64,000 nucleotides of DNA, from NCBI GenBank assembly GCA_016709155.1, contig JADJEI010000001.1:1674001-1738000 (forward strand), in the 5' to 3' direction. Both the position numbers and the translations under genes were made by a program. The stretch is from Ignavibacteriales bacterium (GTDB taxonomy: Bacteria; Bacteroidota; Ignavibacteria; Ignavibacteriales; Ignavibacteriaceae). Numbering within the stretch: position 1 is the first letter of the stretch; the number at the start of each line of letters is the position of its first letter. The notes beneath the pieces are model-generated. The model saw only the letters and a list, made by a program, of their open reading frames with translations, ran no database searches and was not told where the DNA came from. Shown in pieces: positions 34,300-44,829 of this stretch.

Positions 34300-35961
34300 A
34301 TGAAAAAATCACTGCTTACTGCTTTAATTCTTCTTCTCAGCCTCACCTTCATACAGGCACAAAACAAAAGCGTATCAAGTAATTCAACAAACAAAATCAC
34401 CACCAATGATGATTATAACTACATTGCTATCAACCAAATGAAAATGTGGATTGGGAATAATGGATCGGGCTCCCACCATCCTAGCACAGATGGAGCTGGT
34501 CTTCTTTGGCCCGGCGGTGAAGACGCCGCTTTGAATCTTGTCTATGCCGATGGATTATTATGGGGGGGCTATGTCGGAGATAGTCTATTCGTAAACGGAA
34601 ACACATTCAGGTATGGATTACAGTCCGGTAAAATTTTAAGTACTGGTTTAGCTGATGACCCCTCTCTTTCTAAATACAGAGTTTTTAAAATTCGGAAAGA
34701 TTGGGAAGACTTGCCCTTTGGTGAAACAAGAGATCAATATCAAAAAGATTATCTCGAATGGCCCGTGGGTGATGGCGCTCCATTTTATGATTCAAATAAT
34801 GATGGGGCTTATACAGCCGGAATTGATCAACCGTTATTCCTTGGAGATGAACAGTTATGGTGTGTAATGAATGATATGGATCCGAGCAGAACATCATACA
34901 CATTCGGAACGGGTCCAATTGGCTTAGAAGTTCAGTTGACTGTTTACGGTTTTAGTACTTCAAGTATTTTGCAAAATGTTCTATTTAAGAAATACAGAAT
35001 AATTAATAAAAGTCAAAACACAATTAATGATATGTTCTTTGGTTATTGGTCTGATCCCGATTTAGGATCTTTGGGTGATGATTATGTTGGCTGCGATACT
35101 TTGCTAAATCTTGCTTACTGCTATAATGCTGACAATGATGATAATGGTTATTATGGAATGAATCCACCGGCAGTTGGCTACGTGCTTTTACAGGGACCTA
35201 CAATTAAGAGTTCTTTAGAAGACTCAACAAAAATTAATTATAATTGGATTAAGGGAATTAGAAGTCTTCCCATGGCTTCGTTTGTTTTATACCTACCAAC
35301 TTGGTATCCAGAACCCCCAGGCAGCGGTAGTTTTTTCTATTACAATAATTTAAAAGGATTATTGGGATGGAATGGCTCCCTTATTATTAATCCATTAACA
35401 AACCTTTCGACTAAATTCGCAGTACCAGGTGATCCATTAACTGGAACGGGATGGACAGAAGGAGAAGGTTGGCCAGGTGGACCGCCTCCAGATGACAGAA
35501 GGATGTTGATGGGAAGCGGACCTATCGCAATGGCGCCTGGGGATACGCAGGAAGTTGTTATCGCTATCATTGCTGCTCAGGGCTCTGATAATTTACAAAG
35601 TGTGGCTGAGTTAAAGAATACTGCGAGGACCGTTCAATACTTTTATGATAACTATACCCCTGAATTAGTTAACATAAAATATGAGCCTCCCCTGCCCGAG
35701 TTTTATTATCTATCACAAAACTATCCCAATCCTTTTAATCCAACTACCTTCATCAATTATGAATTGCCAATAAATGGTTTTGTCTCTTTAAAAGTTTTTG
35801 ATGTTTTGGGAAGGGATGTTGCAACGCTTGTTAATGAAGAAAAATCTGCTGGGGAGTATCAAGTTGAGTTTTCTTCTGAAAATCTTTCAAGTGGAATTTA
35901 TTTTTATACTTTGAATTCCGGTGCTTATACAAAAACCAGAAAAATGATGGTACTCAAGTAG
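34300..35961 (+). CDS. T9SS-exported secreted protein
   Basis: About 553 aa from ATG 34300, which has GGAGG 9 bases before it (an upstream TTG at 34282 is out of place for a signal peptide). Signal peptide (LLTALILLLSLTFIQAQ). The body (IGNNGSGSHH, DGAGLLWPGG, FGYWSDPDLGSLGDDYVGCD) is the type of large secreted protein common in Ignavibacteria. The sorting domain has YPNPFNPTT and the end TRKMMVLK. No enzyme motif found. Its end overlaps the uvrB end by 8 bases. Confidence 0.75.
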   Translation: MKKSLLTALILLLSLTFIQAQNKSVSSNSTNKITTNDDYNYIAINQMKMWIGNNGSGSHHPSTDGAGLLWPGGEDAALNLVYADGLLWGGYVGDSLFVNGNTFRYGLQSGKILSTGLADDPSLSKYRVFKIRKDWEDLPFGETRDQYQKDYLEWPVGDGAPFYDSNNDGAYTAGIDQPLFLGDEQLWCVMNDMDPSRTSYTFGTGPIGLEVQLTVYGFSTSSILQNVLFKKYRIINKSQNTINDMFFGYWSDPDLGSLGDDYVGCDTLLNLAYCYNADNDDNGYYGMNPPAVGYVLLQGPTIKSSLEDSTKINYNWIKGIRSLPMASFVLYLPTWYPEPPGSGSFFYYNNLKGLLGWNGSLIINPLTNLSTKFAVPGDPLTGTGWTEGEGWPGGPPPDDRRMLMGSGPIAMAPGDTQEVVIAIIAAQGSDNLQSVAELKNTARTVQYFYDNYTPELVNIKYEPPLPEFYYLSQNYPNPFNPTTFINYELPINGFVSLKVFDVLGRDVATLVNEEKSAGEYQVEFSSENLSSGIYFYTLNSGAYTKTRKMMVLK

Positions 35962-37978
35962 TCTGTTCCATTTGCTTTTTCAGACGGTTTATTTCATCGC
36001 GGAGAAATGCAGCTCGCTCGAAGTCTAAATCTTTTGCTGCTTGTTTCATTTCTGTTGTCATTTGCTCAATTAAATCTTTTTTCTGATCAAGACTCATATA
36101 TTTTAAAATCGGCTCAGCTACTTTTGAAAATGAGTAATCAACTTTGTCTTCTTTCTTTCTGATTGAAGCAAGTGAAGTAGAGTTCATAATCTCCTCTACC
36201 GATTTATATATTGTCTGCGGCGAGATACCATTTACTTCATTGTATTTTGTTTGTAATAATCGGCGGCGATTGGTTTCATTTATAGTTTTCCTCATCGAGT
36301 CTGTAATTTTATCCGCATACATAATTACTATTCCATTTACATTTCGTGCAGTCCTCCCTGCGGTCTGCATTAAGGATCTTTCACTTCGTAAAAATCCTTC
36401 CTTGTCTGCATCAATGATAGCAACCAGCGAAACTTCCGGTAGATCGAGCCCCTCCCTTAAAAGATTAACCCCCACCAAAACATCAAAATCACCGAGACGC
36501 AGATCGCGAAGTATTTCAACTCTTTCAAGCGCTTCAACATCACTGTGGATGTATCGAACTTTTATTCCAATCTTGTCAAGATAATCTGAAAGATCTTCCG
36601 CCATTTTTTTTGTAAGTGTGGTTACAAGTATTCGTTCATTTTTTTCAACACGAATTCTTATCTCTGCAATCAGATCATCTATTTGTCCTTTTATTGGTCT
36701 CACTTCAATTTTGGGGTCAAGCAAGCCGGTTGGACGAATTATTTGCTCAACAAAAACCCCGCCTGATTTTTCAAGCTCATAATCTGCAGGAGTTGCGCTG
36801 ACAAAAATAACTTGATTCATAAGCGCTTCGGTCTCTTCAAATTTCATTGGGCGATTATCAAGTGCGGAAGGTAGCCTGAAACCAAATTCAACTAAAGCTT
36901 CTTTACGGGAGCGATCACCATTATACATCGCGCGAAGCTGCGGCATGCTAACATGGGATTCATCAATAATTAAAAGAAAATCTTTTGGGAAGTAATCGAA
37001 TAAGGTGTATGGACGCGAGCCGGGCAGCCGACCATCCATGTGACGCGAATAATTTTCTATGCCGGAGCAATAGCCAATTTCTTTCATCATCTCAATATCG
37101 AATCTTGTGCGTTGTTCAAGCCGCTGTGCTTCTAAATATTTTTCCTGACTGTTGAAATATTTTAAGCGTTCATCAAGTTCTAATTCGATATTATAAATTG
37201 CTTTTTGAAGTTGATCTCTGTTGGTTACGAAATATTTTGCCGGATAAATTGCAGTTGAATCAACTTTGCGCAATACATCACCGGTGATAGAATCAATAAT
37301 AGATAGTTCTTCAATTTCATCGCCCCAAAATTCAATTCGGATTGCTTCTTCATTTTGATATGCGGGAATAATTTCGACAACATCACCGCGCGCACGAAAT
37401 GTGCCGCGCATAAACTCAGAATCATTTCTTACAAAATGAATATCAACCAGCTCGCGCAGAAATTTTTTTCGGTTAAGCTGCTCGCCTTTTTTTAGAATGA
37501 TAATTTGATTCGCATATTCCTGCGGCGCACCGATTCCATATATGCAGCTCACGCTTGCAACAACAATGACATCCCGTCGTCCTTCTATTAATGAAGTTGT
37601 TGCTTTCAACCGAAGGCGGTCAATTTCTTCATTGATGGAAAAATCTTTTTCGATATAAAGATCGCGTGAAGCAACGTAAGCTTCGGGCTGATAGTAATCG
37701 TAGTAGCTTATAAAAAACTCAACTGCATTGTTCGGGAAATAAGATGCAAATTCTGAATAGAGCTGTGCAGCAAGTGTTTTATTATGTGAAATAATCAGAG
37801 TGGGTTTATTTAACTTAGCAATTACGTTCGAGATCGTAAATGTTTTACCACTGCCCGTAACACCAAGCAATGTTTGGAATTTTTCTCCACTAATTATTCC
37901 GTTAGTTAATTGCTTTATTGCTTCCGGTTGATCACCCGTTGGGGAATATTTAGAGACAAGTTCAAATTTTTTTTCCAT
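35954..37978 (-). CDS. uvrB: Excinuclease ABC subunit B
   Basis: 674 aa. Walker A GVTGSGKTF, the beta-hairpin region YYDYYQPEAYV, Walker B IDESHVSMPQ, helicase motifs (SATPADYE, GVNLLREGLDLPEVSLVAI, TAGRTARN) and the C-terminal UVR motif (EMKQAAKDLDFERAAFLRDEI). It damage-checks DNA with UvrA and loads UvrC in nucleotide excision repair. It is 8 bases after the OB-fold gene. Confidence 0.95.
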   Translation of the reverse strand: MEKKFELVSKYSPTGDQPEAIKQLTNGIISGEKFQTLLGVTGSGKTFTISNVIAKLNKPTLIISHNKTLAAQLYSEFASYFPNNAVEFFISYYDYYQPEAYVASRDLYIEKDFSINEEIDRLRLKATTSLIEGRRDVIVVASVSCIYGIGAPQEYANQIIILKKGEQLNRKKFLRELVDIHFVRNDSEFMRGTFRARGDVVEIIPAYQNEEAIRIEFWGDEIEELSIIDSITGDVLRKVDSTAIYPAKYFVTNRDQLQKAIYNIELELDERLKYFNSQEKYLEAQRLEQRTRFDIEMMKEIGYCSGIENYSRHMDGRLPGSRPYTLFDYFPKDFLLIIDESHVSMPQLRAMYNGDRSRKEALVEFGFRLPSALDNRPMKFEETEALMNQVIFVSATPADYELEKSGGVFVEQIIRPTGLLDPKIEVRPIKGQIDDLIAEIRIRVEKNERILVTTLTKKMAEDLSDYLDKIGIKVRYIHSDVEALERVEILRDLRLGDFDVLVGVNLLREGLDLPEVSLVAIIDADKEGFLRSERSLMQTAGRTARNVNGIVIMYADKITDSMRKTINETNRRRLLQTKYNEVNGISPQTIYKSVEEIMNSTSLASIRKKEDKVDYSFSKVAEPILKYMSLDQKKDLIEQMTTEMKQAAKDLDFERAAFLRDEINRLKKQMEQTT

Positions 37979-37986
37979 TCAAAAAA

Positions 37987-38331
37987 TCAATCTAAAATTT
38001 CTGATGCATGAAAATGATCAGAATGTAGATGACCGCTTAATTTAATTGTAGTCCTCTTTGAAAGATCCGATGCAGAAATAAACGGAGCTTGAACAAGATA
38101 TTCCATTCCGCTTTTATCAACACCATAAAATGTAGTTATGCCATTAGCCTGATCTTCAACTATTTCTTTTGATTGAACAATTCCAATCAGTATTTCTTTA
38201 TTAGCTGAATTGTTAGTATCAAAAGCAGAGAATAAACCGAGTTCATCTTTCGGCGCAAAATATAGAAGATAGATAACTGCAATTACAGCTAAAACAAGCA
38301 TAGGTAAAATTAATTTTTGTAATGATTTCAT
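37987..38331 (-). CDS. Small membrane-anchored OB-fold-like protein
   Basis: 114 aa: a membrane segment (LILPMLVLAVIAVIYLLYF) and a beta-rich domain (KEILIGIVQSKEIVEDQAN...YGVDKSGMEYLVQAP, IKLSGHLHSDHFHASEILD). The layout resembles CcmE (haem chaperone) but the haem-binding His/Tyr motif is not evident. Function unknown; possibly co-transcribed with uvrB. Confidence 0.55.
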   Translation of the reverse strand: MKSLQKLILPMLVLAVIAVIYLLYFAPKDELGLFSAFDTNNSANKEILIGIVQSKEIVEDQANGITTFYGVDKSGMEYLVQAPFISASDLSKRTTIKLSGHLHSDHFHASEILD

Positions 38332-38433
38332 TTTGCATCTTTTAGTTATTAAAATTGAATTGTTAAAATTAATAAAATTTGATTAACACACAGTTAAAAA
38401 TGTCATTCCATACTTTCAAGAACAAGGTTAAAA

Positions 38434-38796
38434 ATGAAAGATAATTTCTGGGTAGTAATTGGTGGAATTTTTGGTTTCACTGCTGTGGCGCTTGGCGCAT
38501 TTGGGGCGCATAGTTTAAGAAATGTTTTAAATAATGAAATGCTGGAGATTTATAAAACAGGAGTTCTGTATCATTTGATTCACTCTGTTATAATTGCTTC
38601 GATTGGTTTGTTTGGCAATACTAAATATAATTTATCGGCTTGGTTTTTATCAATTGGGATAATTTTATTTTCCGGATCGCTTTATGCTTATTCAATCAGC
38701 GCGATAAAAATTTTTGCGATGATAACACCAATAGGCGGGATTAGTTTTTTGATTGGATGGTCGTTAATAATTATCTCCTCACTAAAAAAAAATTGA
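38434..38796 (+). CDS. DUF423 membrane protein
   Basis: 120 aa with four hydrophobic segments. The N terminus (GGIFGFTAVALGAFGAHSLR) and IGGISFLIGW at the end are typical DUF423. Function unknown. Ends three bases from the convergent dGTPase gene. Confidence 0.85.
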   Translation: MKDNFWVVIGGIFGFTAVALGAFGAHSLRNVLNNEMLEIYKTGVLYHLIHSVIIASIGLFGNTKYNLSAWFLSIGIILFSGSLYAYSISAIKIFAMITPIGGISFLIGWSLIIISSLKKN

Positions 38797-38799
38797 AAC

Positions 38800-40173
38800 T
38801 TACTTAACCGTTCTTCCGCCGGGCAGTGAAATTCCTTTTAATTTTCTGAAGAGAGAAACAGCGAACGAATCTGTCATTCCGGAAACAAAGTCAATTATCA
38901 TTTGCAGTCTATCGTAAACTTCCACTTGAACTTCAGATGTTGGGACTCGAAATTCTATCGGCAGCAAATTCAAAATTGTTCTGTTCCTGTTCGATATTTT
39001 ACCATCGGAAAGGTCATTAGCAGCTTCGATAAAAATATCAAGAAGCCCGCCGAGCACTTCGTAACCGGCAGCTTCACGTTCAACTACAATCTGATTGCGG
39101 TAAATTTTTTCCACAGAAATGTTTTTAATTAACTCAAGTTGATTGGAGGAGGGAATAATCGCAATCAACTCGGACTCAAAATTTCCATTTAAAATATTTT
39201 CTTCCTCCTCAAGAAATACTTCTGTTATTTCTGAAACTAAACTACCGATAACTTTAGCGCGCAAGTAGCCGATTTTATCGTTGTTGCTTCTATTTGAATA
39301 ATTGATTGATTCTGATTTTATGAAGGGAAGGAGAAAATTTTCTGTCTCGGCGAACGAAAGTAAACCAAGACGAAATCCATCTTCAAGATCCATGATGCGG
39401 TAACAAATATCATCGGCAGCTTCAACTAAAAAGGCAAGCGGGTGCCTGTTCCACCACAAATTATTTGTTGAACTGACTTTCGTTTCAAGTTGAACAGCTT
39501 GCGCAACCTCTTTGAATAAATTTTTTTCTGATTGAAAAAATCCGAACTTGCTGTAAATATTGTTTGAGAGTTTCTCGCCGGCAGAAGTAGTAAATGATTC
39601 TTTCGGATATTTTGTTAAAGCTCCAAGCACAGCGTAGGTTAGTCTTAGCCCTCCCTTGTTATATTGATTTTGAAGTTTGGTAACTAATCTGAATCCCTGT
39701 GCATTTCCTTCAAACTTAGAAATATCAGTCCACTGCTTTTTATTTAAAATATTTTTGTATTGAATTCCATTGCCGCTTTTAAAATATTCTGCAATTGCAT
39801 CTTCACCCGAATGACCAAAAGGAGGATTGCCAATATCATGCGCCAAACAAGCAGCAGCAACGATCTCGCCAAAATGAAATTGTGTAAACAACGAACGAAG
39901 ATTTTTCCTTCTCTGTAAAATTTTTTCGCCGACAAAATTGCCAAGTGATCTGCCGACGCATGAAACCTCGAGGCTGTGGGTTAATCTCGTATGAACAAAA
40001 TCACTTTCGGGTAATGGAAAGACCTGCGTCTTATCCTGCAATCTTCTGAAAGCAGAACAAAAAACTATTCGGTCAAAGTCTCTCTGAAAATCACTTCTGC
40101 CATTGAGTGATTGAACATCCTCATTAAGAGGCTCACCAATTCTATTTCGCGATAGAAGTTTTTCCCAGTTCAA
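38800..40173 (-). CDS. dgt: Deoxyguanosinetriphosphate triphosphohydrolase
   Basis: 457 aa HD-domain enzyme. RRLQDKTQVFPLPESDFVHTRLTHSLEV, CLAHDIGNPPFGHSGEDAI and EAADDICYRIMDLEDG carry the H...HD...D metal ligands. It hydrolyses dNTPs to nucleosides and triphosphate, which controls dNTP levels and can restrict phages. Length fits the dGTPase family (not the shorter SAMHD1-like ones). Confidence 0.85.
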   Translation of the reverse strand: MNWEKLLSRNRIGEPLNEDVQSLNGRSDFQRDFDRIVFCSAFRRLQDKTQVFPLPESDFVHTRLTHSLEVSCVGRSLGNFVGEKILQRRKNLRSLFTQFHFGEIVAAACLAHDIGNPPFGHSGEDAIAEYFKSGNGIQYKNILNKKQWTDISKFEGNAQGFRLVTKLQNQYNKGGLRLTYAVLGALTKYPKESFTTSAGEKLSNNIYSKFGFFQSEKNLFKEVAQAVQLETKVSSTNNLWWNRHPLAFLVEAADDICYRIMDLEDGFRLGLLSFAETENFLLPFIKSESINYSNRSNNDKIGYLRAKVIGSLVSEITEVFLEEEENILNGNFESELIAIIPSSNQLELIKNISVEKIYRNQIVVEREAAGYEVLGGLLDIFIEAANDLSDGKISNRNRTILNLLPIEFRVPTSEVQVEVYDRLQMIIDFVSGMTDSFAVSLFRKLKGISLPGGRTVK

Positions 40174-40282
40174 TCTTTTTTCCTAAAATTATTTATTAAA
40201 TGTTAATACAAAGTTATTACAAAGCAAATTACAAATGAAAGCTGCTTTGTTATTTGAATATTGTTGAACTATTTTTCAAGCA

Positions 40283-42493
40283 ATGAAATCTGAAAACGAA
40301 AAATTACTTGAGCAGTCGGTTCAATTTATAAAATCGGTAGGACCGAAACGTGCAGATTCATTTGCCAAAATTGGCATAAGGACTGTTCGAGATCTATTAT
40401 TCTATTTTCCATCGCGCCATCTGGATAGAACGACAACATTGACTTCTGCTAAAGCCTATCAATATCTTTTAAATGGTTACGATGGTGAAATTACCGTGAT
40501 AGGTAAAGTCGCAGATAATGAAAAAATAAAATTCGGTGCTAAAGAATTATTCAAGGTTCATTTTAAAGATGCCTCCGGGTTTTTTGAATGTGTTTGGTTT
40601 CAGGGAATAAAATATTTTGAACATTATTTTAAGGAAGGTGAAATCTTTGCTGTTTCAGCAAAACCCACTTTGTCAAAATACGGTAACCTTCAATTCACCC
40701 ATCCCGACTTTGATAAAATTTCCGAAGAAGAATCCCAAAGTTTTTTAAATACCGGAAAGATCATTCCCTTCTACAGAATTCCGAAAGAGCTCCGCCAAAC
40801 AAATATTGGTGATTTAAGCTTAAGGAAAATTATAAGTCATTGCGTTGAGCAATATGCCGATAACTTAGAAGAAACGCTTCCTGACGAAGTTGTTAAGTTA
40901 AATGATCTTCTTCCCCTGAATAGTGCTGTAAAATATTATCACTTCCCCGAAAGCAGCACGCATTTAAATTCAGCGGTAAAACGATTTAAGTTTGAGGAAA
41001 TTTTCTACATTGAAATATTAGTTGCGCTGCGCCAGTACAATTATAAAAATAAATTAAGCGGCAACGCAATGAAGATTAATACTTCGCTTATATCGGATTT
41101 TTTGAAAACACTGCCATTTGAATTAACAAAAGCACAGTTGAAAGTTTTAACTGAAATAAAAAATGACATGCTCAACGATAAACCGATGAACAGACTTTTG
41201 CAGGGTGATGTTGGAAGCGGGAAAACAATTGTTGCATTAATTTCAATGCTTATTGCAATTGATAATGGATTTCAGTGTGCTTTTATGGTCCCAACCGAAA
41301 TATTAGCAGATCAGCATGCAAAAAATATTTCAGCAATGATGAATAAACTTTGCCAATTACATCCCGCAAAAAAAATAAAGGTCAGTTTAGTTCTTGGAGG
41401 GCAAAAAAAATCTGAACGCAGCCGCATAATGAATGAGATAGAGTTTCAGGAAGCTGATATAATAATCGGTACACATGCTTTGTTTGAAGAAAAAATTAAC
41501 TTTAAAAATCTCGGACTTGTGATTATTGATGAGCAGCATCGTTTCGGAGTTGCTCAACGAGCACGGTTGTTATCAAAAGGGAAAACACCGGACACAATCG
41601 TAATGAGTGCAACACCTATTCCCCGAACACTCTCGATGACTGTATATGCTGATCTTGATCTTTCAACAATTGACGAAATGCCCAAAAACAGAAAACCGAT
41701 AAAAACAATTTTACGAAGCGAAAAAAAACTGCCGGACATTTATAAATTTATTATTGATAAGCACAAGGAAGGATATCAATCTTTTATTGTTTATCCCCTT
41801 GTTGAGGAATCTGAAAAATTAGAATTGAAAGCAGCGCAGACATTTTTTGAAGAACTTAAAAAAACTTATTTAAAAGATTTGAAGCTCGGACTAATTCATG
41901 GTAGAATGAGCTGGCAGGAAAAAGAAGAAGCAATGCTGCTGTTTCTATCTAAAAAATTTGATGTGCTTGTTGCTACTACAGTCATCGAGGTCGGCATAGA
42001 TATTCCGGATGCAAACATAATTTTAATTAATGATGCTCACCGGTTTGGTTTATCTCAACTTCATCAATTGCGCGGACGGGTAGGCAGAAGTGATAAGCAG
42101 GCATATTGTATTCTCGTTACAAAAGATGAACTGGTTAGATGGAATGATAGTTTAAATCTCAACTTCGAATATCTTCCAAGTGCACAAATAGAAAAAAATA
42201 AAACAATATTACGGCTTCAAACTATTGTGAAACATATTGATGGATTTAAAATAGCCGAGGCTGATCTTAAACTTCGAGGACCGGGTGATATTTTCGGAAC
42301 AAAGCAAAGCGGATTGCCCGAGCTAAAACACATTGACATAGTGAATGATGGAAAGATAATATCAGAAGCCAAACACAGTGCTTTCAGCATTGTTATCAAA
42401 GATCCGCATCTCAACAATACCTCTAACAAAGTCATACGAAAAAATTTAGTCGAGCATTATAAAGATAGTCTCGAGTATTCGAAGATCGCTTAA
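40283..42493 (+). CDS. recG: ATP-dependent DNA helicase RecG
   Basis: 736 aa. N-terminal wedge/OB domain (SVGPKRADSFAKIGIRTVRDLLFYFP; ITVIGKVADNEK). Helicase domain: Walker A GDVGSGKT, IIDEQHRFGVAQR, MSATPIPRT, VATTVIEVGIDIPDANI and RGRVGRSDKQAYC. C-terminal LRGPGDIFGTKQSG. It remodels stalled forks and Holliday junctions. Divergent from dgt. Confidence 0.95.
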   Translation: MKSENEKLLEQSVQFIKSVGPKRADSFAKIGIRTVRDLLFYFPSRHLDRTTTLTSAKAYQYLLNGYDGEITVIGKVADNEKIKFGAKELFKVHFKDASGFFECVWFQGIKYFEHYFKEGEIFAVSAKPTLSKYGNLQFTHPDFDKISEEESQSFLNTGKIIPFYRIPKELRQTNIGDLSLRKIISHCVEQYADNLEETLPDEVVKLNDLLPLNSAVKYYHFPESSTHLNSAVKRFKFEEIFYIEILVALRQYNYKNKLSGNAMKINTSLISDFLKTLPFELTKAQLKVLTEIKNDMLNDKPMNRLLQGDVGSGKTIVALISMLIAIDNGFQCAFMVPTEILADQHAKNISAMMNKLCQLHPAKKIKVSLVLGGQKKSERSRIMNEIEFQEADIIIGTHALFEEKINFKNLGLVIIDEQHRFGVAQRARLLSKGKTPDTIVMSATPIPRTLSMTVYADLDLSTIDEMPKNRKPIKTILRSEKKLPDIYKFIIDKHKEGYQSFIVYPLVEESEKLELKAAQTFFEELKKTYLKDLKLGLIHGRMSWQEKEEAMLLFLSKKFDVLVATTVIEVGIDIPDANIILINDAHRFGLSQLHQLRGRVGRSDKQAYCILVTKDELVRWNDSLNLNFEYLPSAQIEKNKTILRLQTIVKHIDGFKIAEADLKLRGPGDIFGTKQSGLPELKHIDIVNDGKIISEAKHSAFSIVIKDPHLNNTSNKVIRKNLVEHYKDSLEYSKIA

Positions 42494-42633
42494 AACAAAT
42501 TTAACCTGAAGATAATTCCTTACCACACCCTTGCATAGAATTATTTTTTAAATAAAATTAGAAGTGAAAAAAAAATAATTATTTATTTCGAGCGACAAAA
42601 AAAAATTTCGAATGTTCTTTTTACAACTTGATG

Positions 42634-42663
42634 TTGAATTAGAAATATTAATAACTATATTTG
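42634..42663 (+). promoter_or_regulatory. Strong promoter of the ATP-grasp/KamA operon
   Basis: TTG (42634-42636), 19 bases, TATATTTG (42656-42663): exact match to the Bacteroidota-type consensus. The first gene starts about 37 bases further on. Confidence 0.65.
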
Positions 42664-42700
42664 CAACAAAAAAAATAAAGGATAAAATATTTTATCAGAC

Positions 42701-43771
42701 TTGTTTAATTCTCGATTGAAAGTTGCATTAGCCTTCAATGTAAAACCAGAAAGTGAAACTTTCTCCCAAATCGTACCCCCTTTTCTGAACTCAGCCGAAG
42801 CAGCACAAAAAAAATCTGTAGATACCTATGCCGAATGGGATACCTGGGAAACAATCTCTGCCGTTAAAAACGCACTCGAGGAGTTTAATGATATCCAAAT
42901 GATCGAAGCGGACGAAAACGCATTCGAAAAGTTCCGGCAATCAGAAGTGGATATAGTATTCAACATAGCTGAGGGTATGAATGGCATAAGCCGCGAGGCT
43001 CAAATCCCGGCAATGCTTGATATGTTGAAGATTCCTTACACTGGTTCTGATCCTTTGACACTTGCAACCTGTCTTGATAAATCCCGCACTAAAGAAATTT
43101 TATCTTATTATAAAATTCCGAACTCACCTTTTCAATTGATTGAAAGTTTATCTCAACTGAAAAAAAATAAATTAAAATTTCCGCTAATTGTTAAACCAAT
43201 TTCGGAAGGGTCGAGCAAAGGGATATTTTCTTCTTCTTTCGTTAGTAACCAAAAAGAATTGAACGATGAAGTGGAAAGAATAATGAATGAGTATAATCAG
43301 CCGGCGCTTGTAGAAGAATTTTTACCGGGGAAGGAATTTACAGTTGCGATTTTAGGAAACGGTAACGAAGCAATGGCACTTCCAATAGTTGAAATTAATT
43401 ATTCTGAATTTCCTGAAGATATCGTTCCCATTTATTCTTATGAAGCAAAATGGATTCTTGACACAAAAGAAAATCCGTTAAATGTTTTCACATGTCCGGC
43501 TGCTGTTGATAAAGTAACTGAAGAAAAAATAAAATCAGTAGCACTGAGAGCTTTTAAAGTTCTCAACTGTAAAGATTGGAGCCGCGTTGATATAAGAATG
43601 GATAATGAAAACGAACCGAATATAATAGAAATAAATCCTTTGCCGGGAATACTTCCGAATCCTGAAGAAAATTCTTGTTATCCTAAAGCTGCACGTACTG
43701 CAGGTTTAAATTATAATGAAATGATTAACAAAGTTTTATTGGCAGCTGCAAGGAGATACAGGCTGCTTTGA
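42701..43771 (+). CDS. D-Ala-D-Ala-ligase-like ATP-grasp enzyme (first copy)
   Basis: About 356 aa from a TTG at 42701; an ATT at 42689 is another candidate, as there is no ATG. Ligase fold: VDIVFNIAEGMNG, LATCLDKSRTKEIL (ligase lid start), LIVKPISEGSSKGIF (ATP lysine), LVEEFLPGKEFTVAIL and the metal site IRMDNENEPNIIEINPLPG. D-Ala-D-Ala ligases couple ATP hydrolysis to amide bond formation. It is one of two neighbouring copies, and their substrates are probably not two D-Ala, because the partners point to another peptide. Confidence 0.75.
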   Translation: MFNSRLKVALAFNVKPESETFSQIVPPFLNSAEAAQKKSVDTYAEWDTWETISAVKNALEEFNDIQMIEADENAFEKFRQSEVDIVFNIAEGMNGISREAQIPAMLDMLKIPYTGSDPLTLATCLDKSRTKEILSYYKIPNSPFQLIESLSQLKKNKLKFPLIVKPISEGSSKGIFSSSFVSNQKELNDEVERIMNEYNQPALVEEFLPGKEFTVAILGNGNEAMALPIVEINYSEFPEDIVPIYSYEAKWILDTKENPLNVFTCPAAVDKVTEEKIKSVALRAFKVLNCKDWSRVDIRMDNENEPNIIEINPLPGILPNPEENSCYPKAARTAGLNYNEMINKVLLAAARRYRLL

Positions 43772-44829
43772 AAACAAAAGCAAAAATATTAATCTGCTAC
43801 AATTCCCCATTTAGCATTTACCCGGTTTATAACGGCAAACCGACGGATGATGGTGGAAAAATAAATGATCTTTCAGAAAGTGGATTTGCAAATGAAATTG
43901 AAAAAATAAGACGATCACTTCAAAATCATTTTGCTATTGTTGAAACTCTTCCAATTGATAAGAATGTTGCCGAAGTAATTAAACAAATAAATTTATCTGC
44001 GCCTGATATTATTTTTAATTTTGTCGAATCTGTTGAGGGGGTTTCTTCATACGAATATTGTATGACCGGACTGTTTGAACTTCTCGGATACAATTACACC
44101 GGCAACGAACCATCAACCCTGGGTAACTGCTTGAACAAAGCCCGGACAAAAAATATTTTATATTCATATGGAATTAATACCCCGAGATATTTTACAATTT
44201 CGCGGGACGATAAAGTATCTGAAAGAAATTTCAAGTTGAATTTTCCAGTCATCCTTAAACTACTTAATGAAGATGCTAGCATCGGCATCTCTGAATTTTC
44301 TGTCGTTGCAAATTTTAGGGACTTTAAAAAACAACTGCAATTTTTGTTTGAAACCTATAATCAAACAATAATCGTTGAAGAGTTTATAGAGGGAAGGGAA
44401 CTTAATGTAGCAATACTCGGCGATCAAGTGCTGCCAATCTCAGAAATAATATTTAATGGATTACCAAGCAACCTCCCCCAAATTGTAACGTATGATGGAA
44501 AATGGATTGAGGGAAGTGTGTATTATAATTATACTAAACCTAATTGTCCTGCAAAACTTTCTATCAAAACAAAAAAGAGAATTGAAACGACTGCATTAGC
44601 TGCTTATCATGCGATGAATTGCAGAGATTATGCAAGAGTTGATATAAGATTAAACAACAAAAATATTCCTTATGTCATAGAAGTAAATCCCAACCCGGAT
44701 ATCTCAACTGATTCGGGATTTGCGAGAGCTGCTGCAGCGGCTGGAATTAATTACGAAAAATTATTAAGCACAATTGCCGGTTTGGCATTGGCGAGAAAAA
44801 CAAATGATACGCAAAATCAAGCCGTCTGA
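43768..44829 (+). CDS. D-Ala-D-Ala-ligase-like ATP-grasp enzyme (second copy)
   Basis: 353 aa from a TTG overlapping the stop of the first copy by 3 bases. Same fold: DIIFNFVESVEG, GNCLNKARTKNIL, VILKLLNEDASIGI, IVEEFIEGRELNVAIL and the metal site IRLNNKNIPYVIEVNPNP. In FVESVEG the divergence from the first copy suggests a different acceptor. Two sequential ligations, building a small peptide, are a reasonable inference. Overlaps the GNAT gene end region. Confidence 0.75.
   Translation: MKTKAKILICYNSPFSIYPVYNGKPTDDGGKINDLSESGFANEIEKIRRSLQNHFAIVETLPIDKNVAEVIKQINLSAPDIIFNFVESVEGVSSYEYCMTGLFELLGYNYTGNEPSTLGNCLNKARTKNILYSYGINTPRYFTISRDDKVSERNFKLNFPVILKLLNEDASIGISEFSVVANFRDFKKQLQFLFETYNQTIIVEEFIEGRELNVAILGDQVLPISEIIFNGLPSNLPQIVTYDGKWIEGSVYYNYTKPNCPAKLSIKTKKRIETTALAAYHAMNCRDYARVDIRLNNKNIPYVIEVNPNPDISTDSGFARAAAAAGINYEKLLSTIAGLALARKTNDTQNQAV

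Noticed and set aside
35954..35961. Overlap of uvrB and the T9SS gene ends as a functional antisense
   Set aside because: Eight-base convergent overlap is common in compact genomes.
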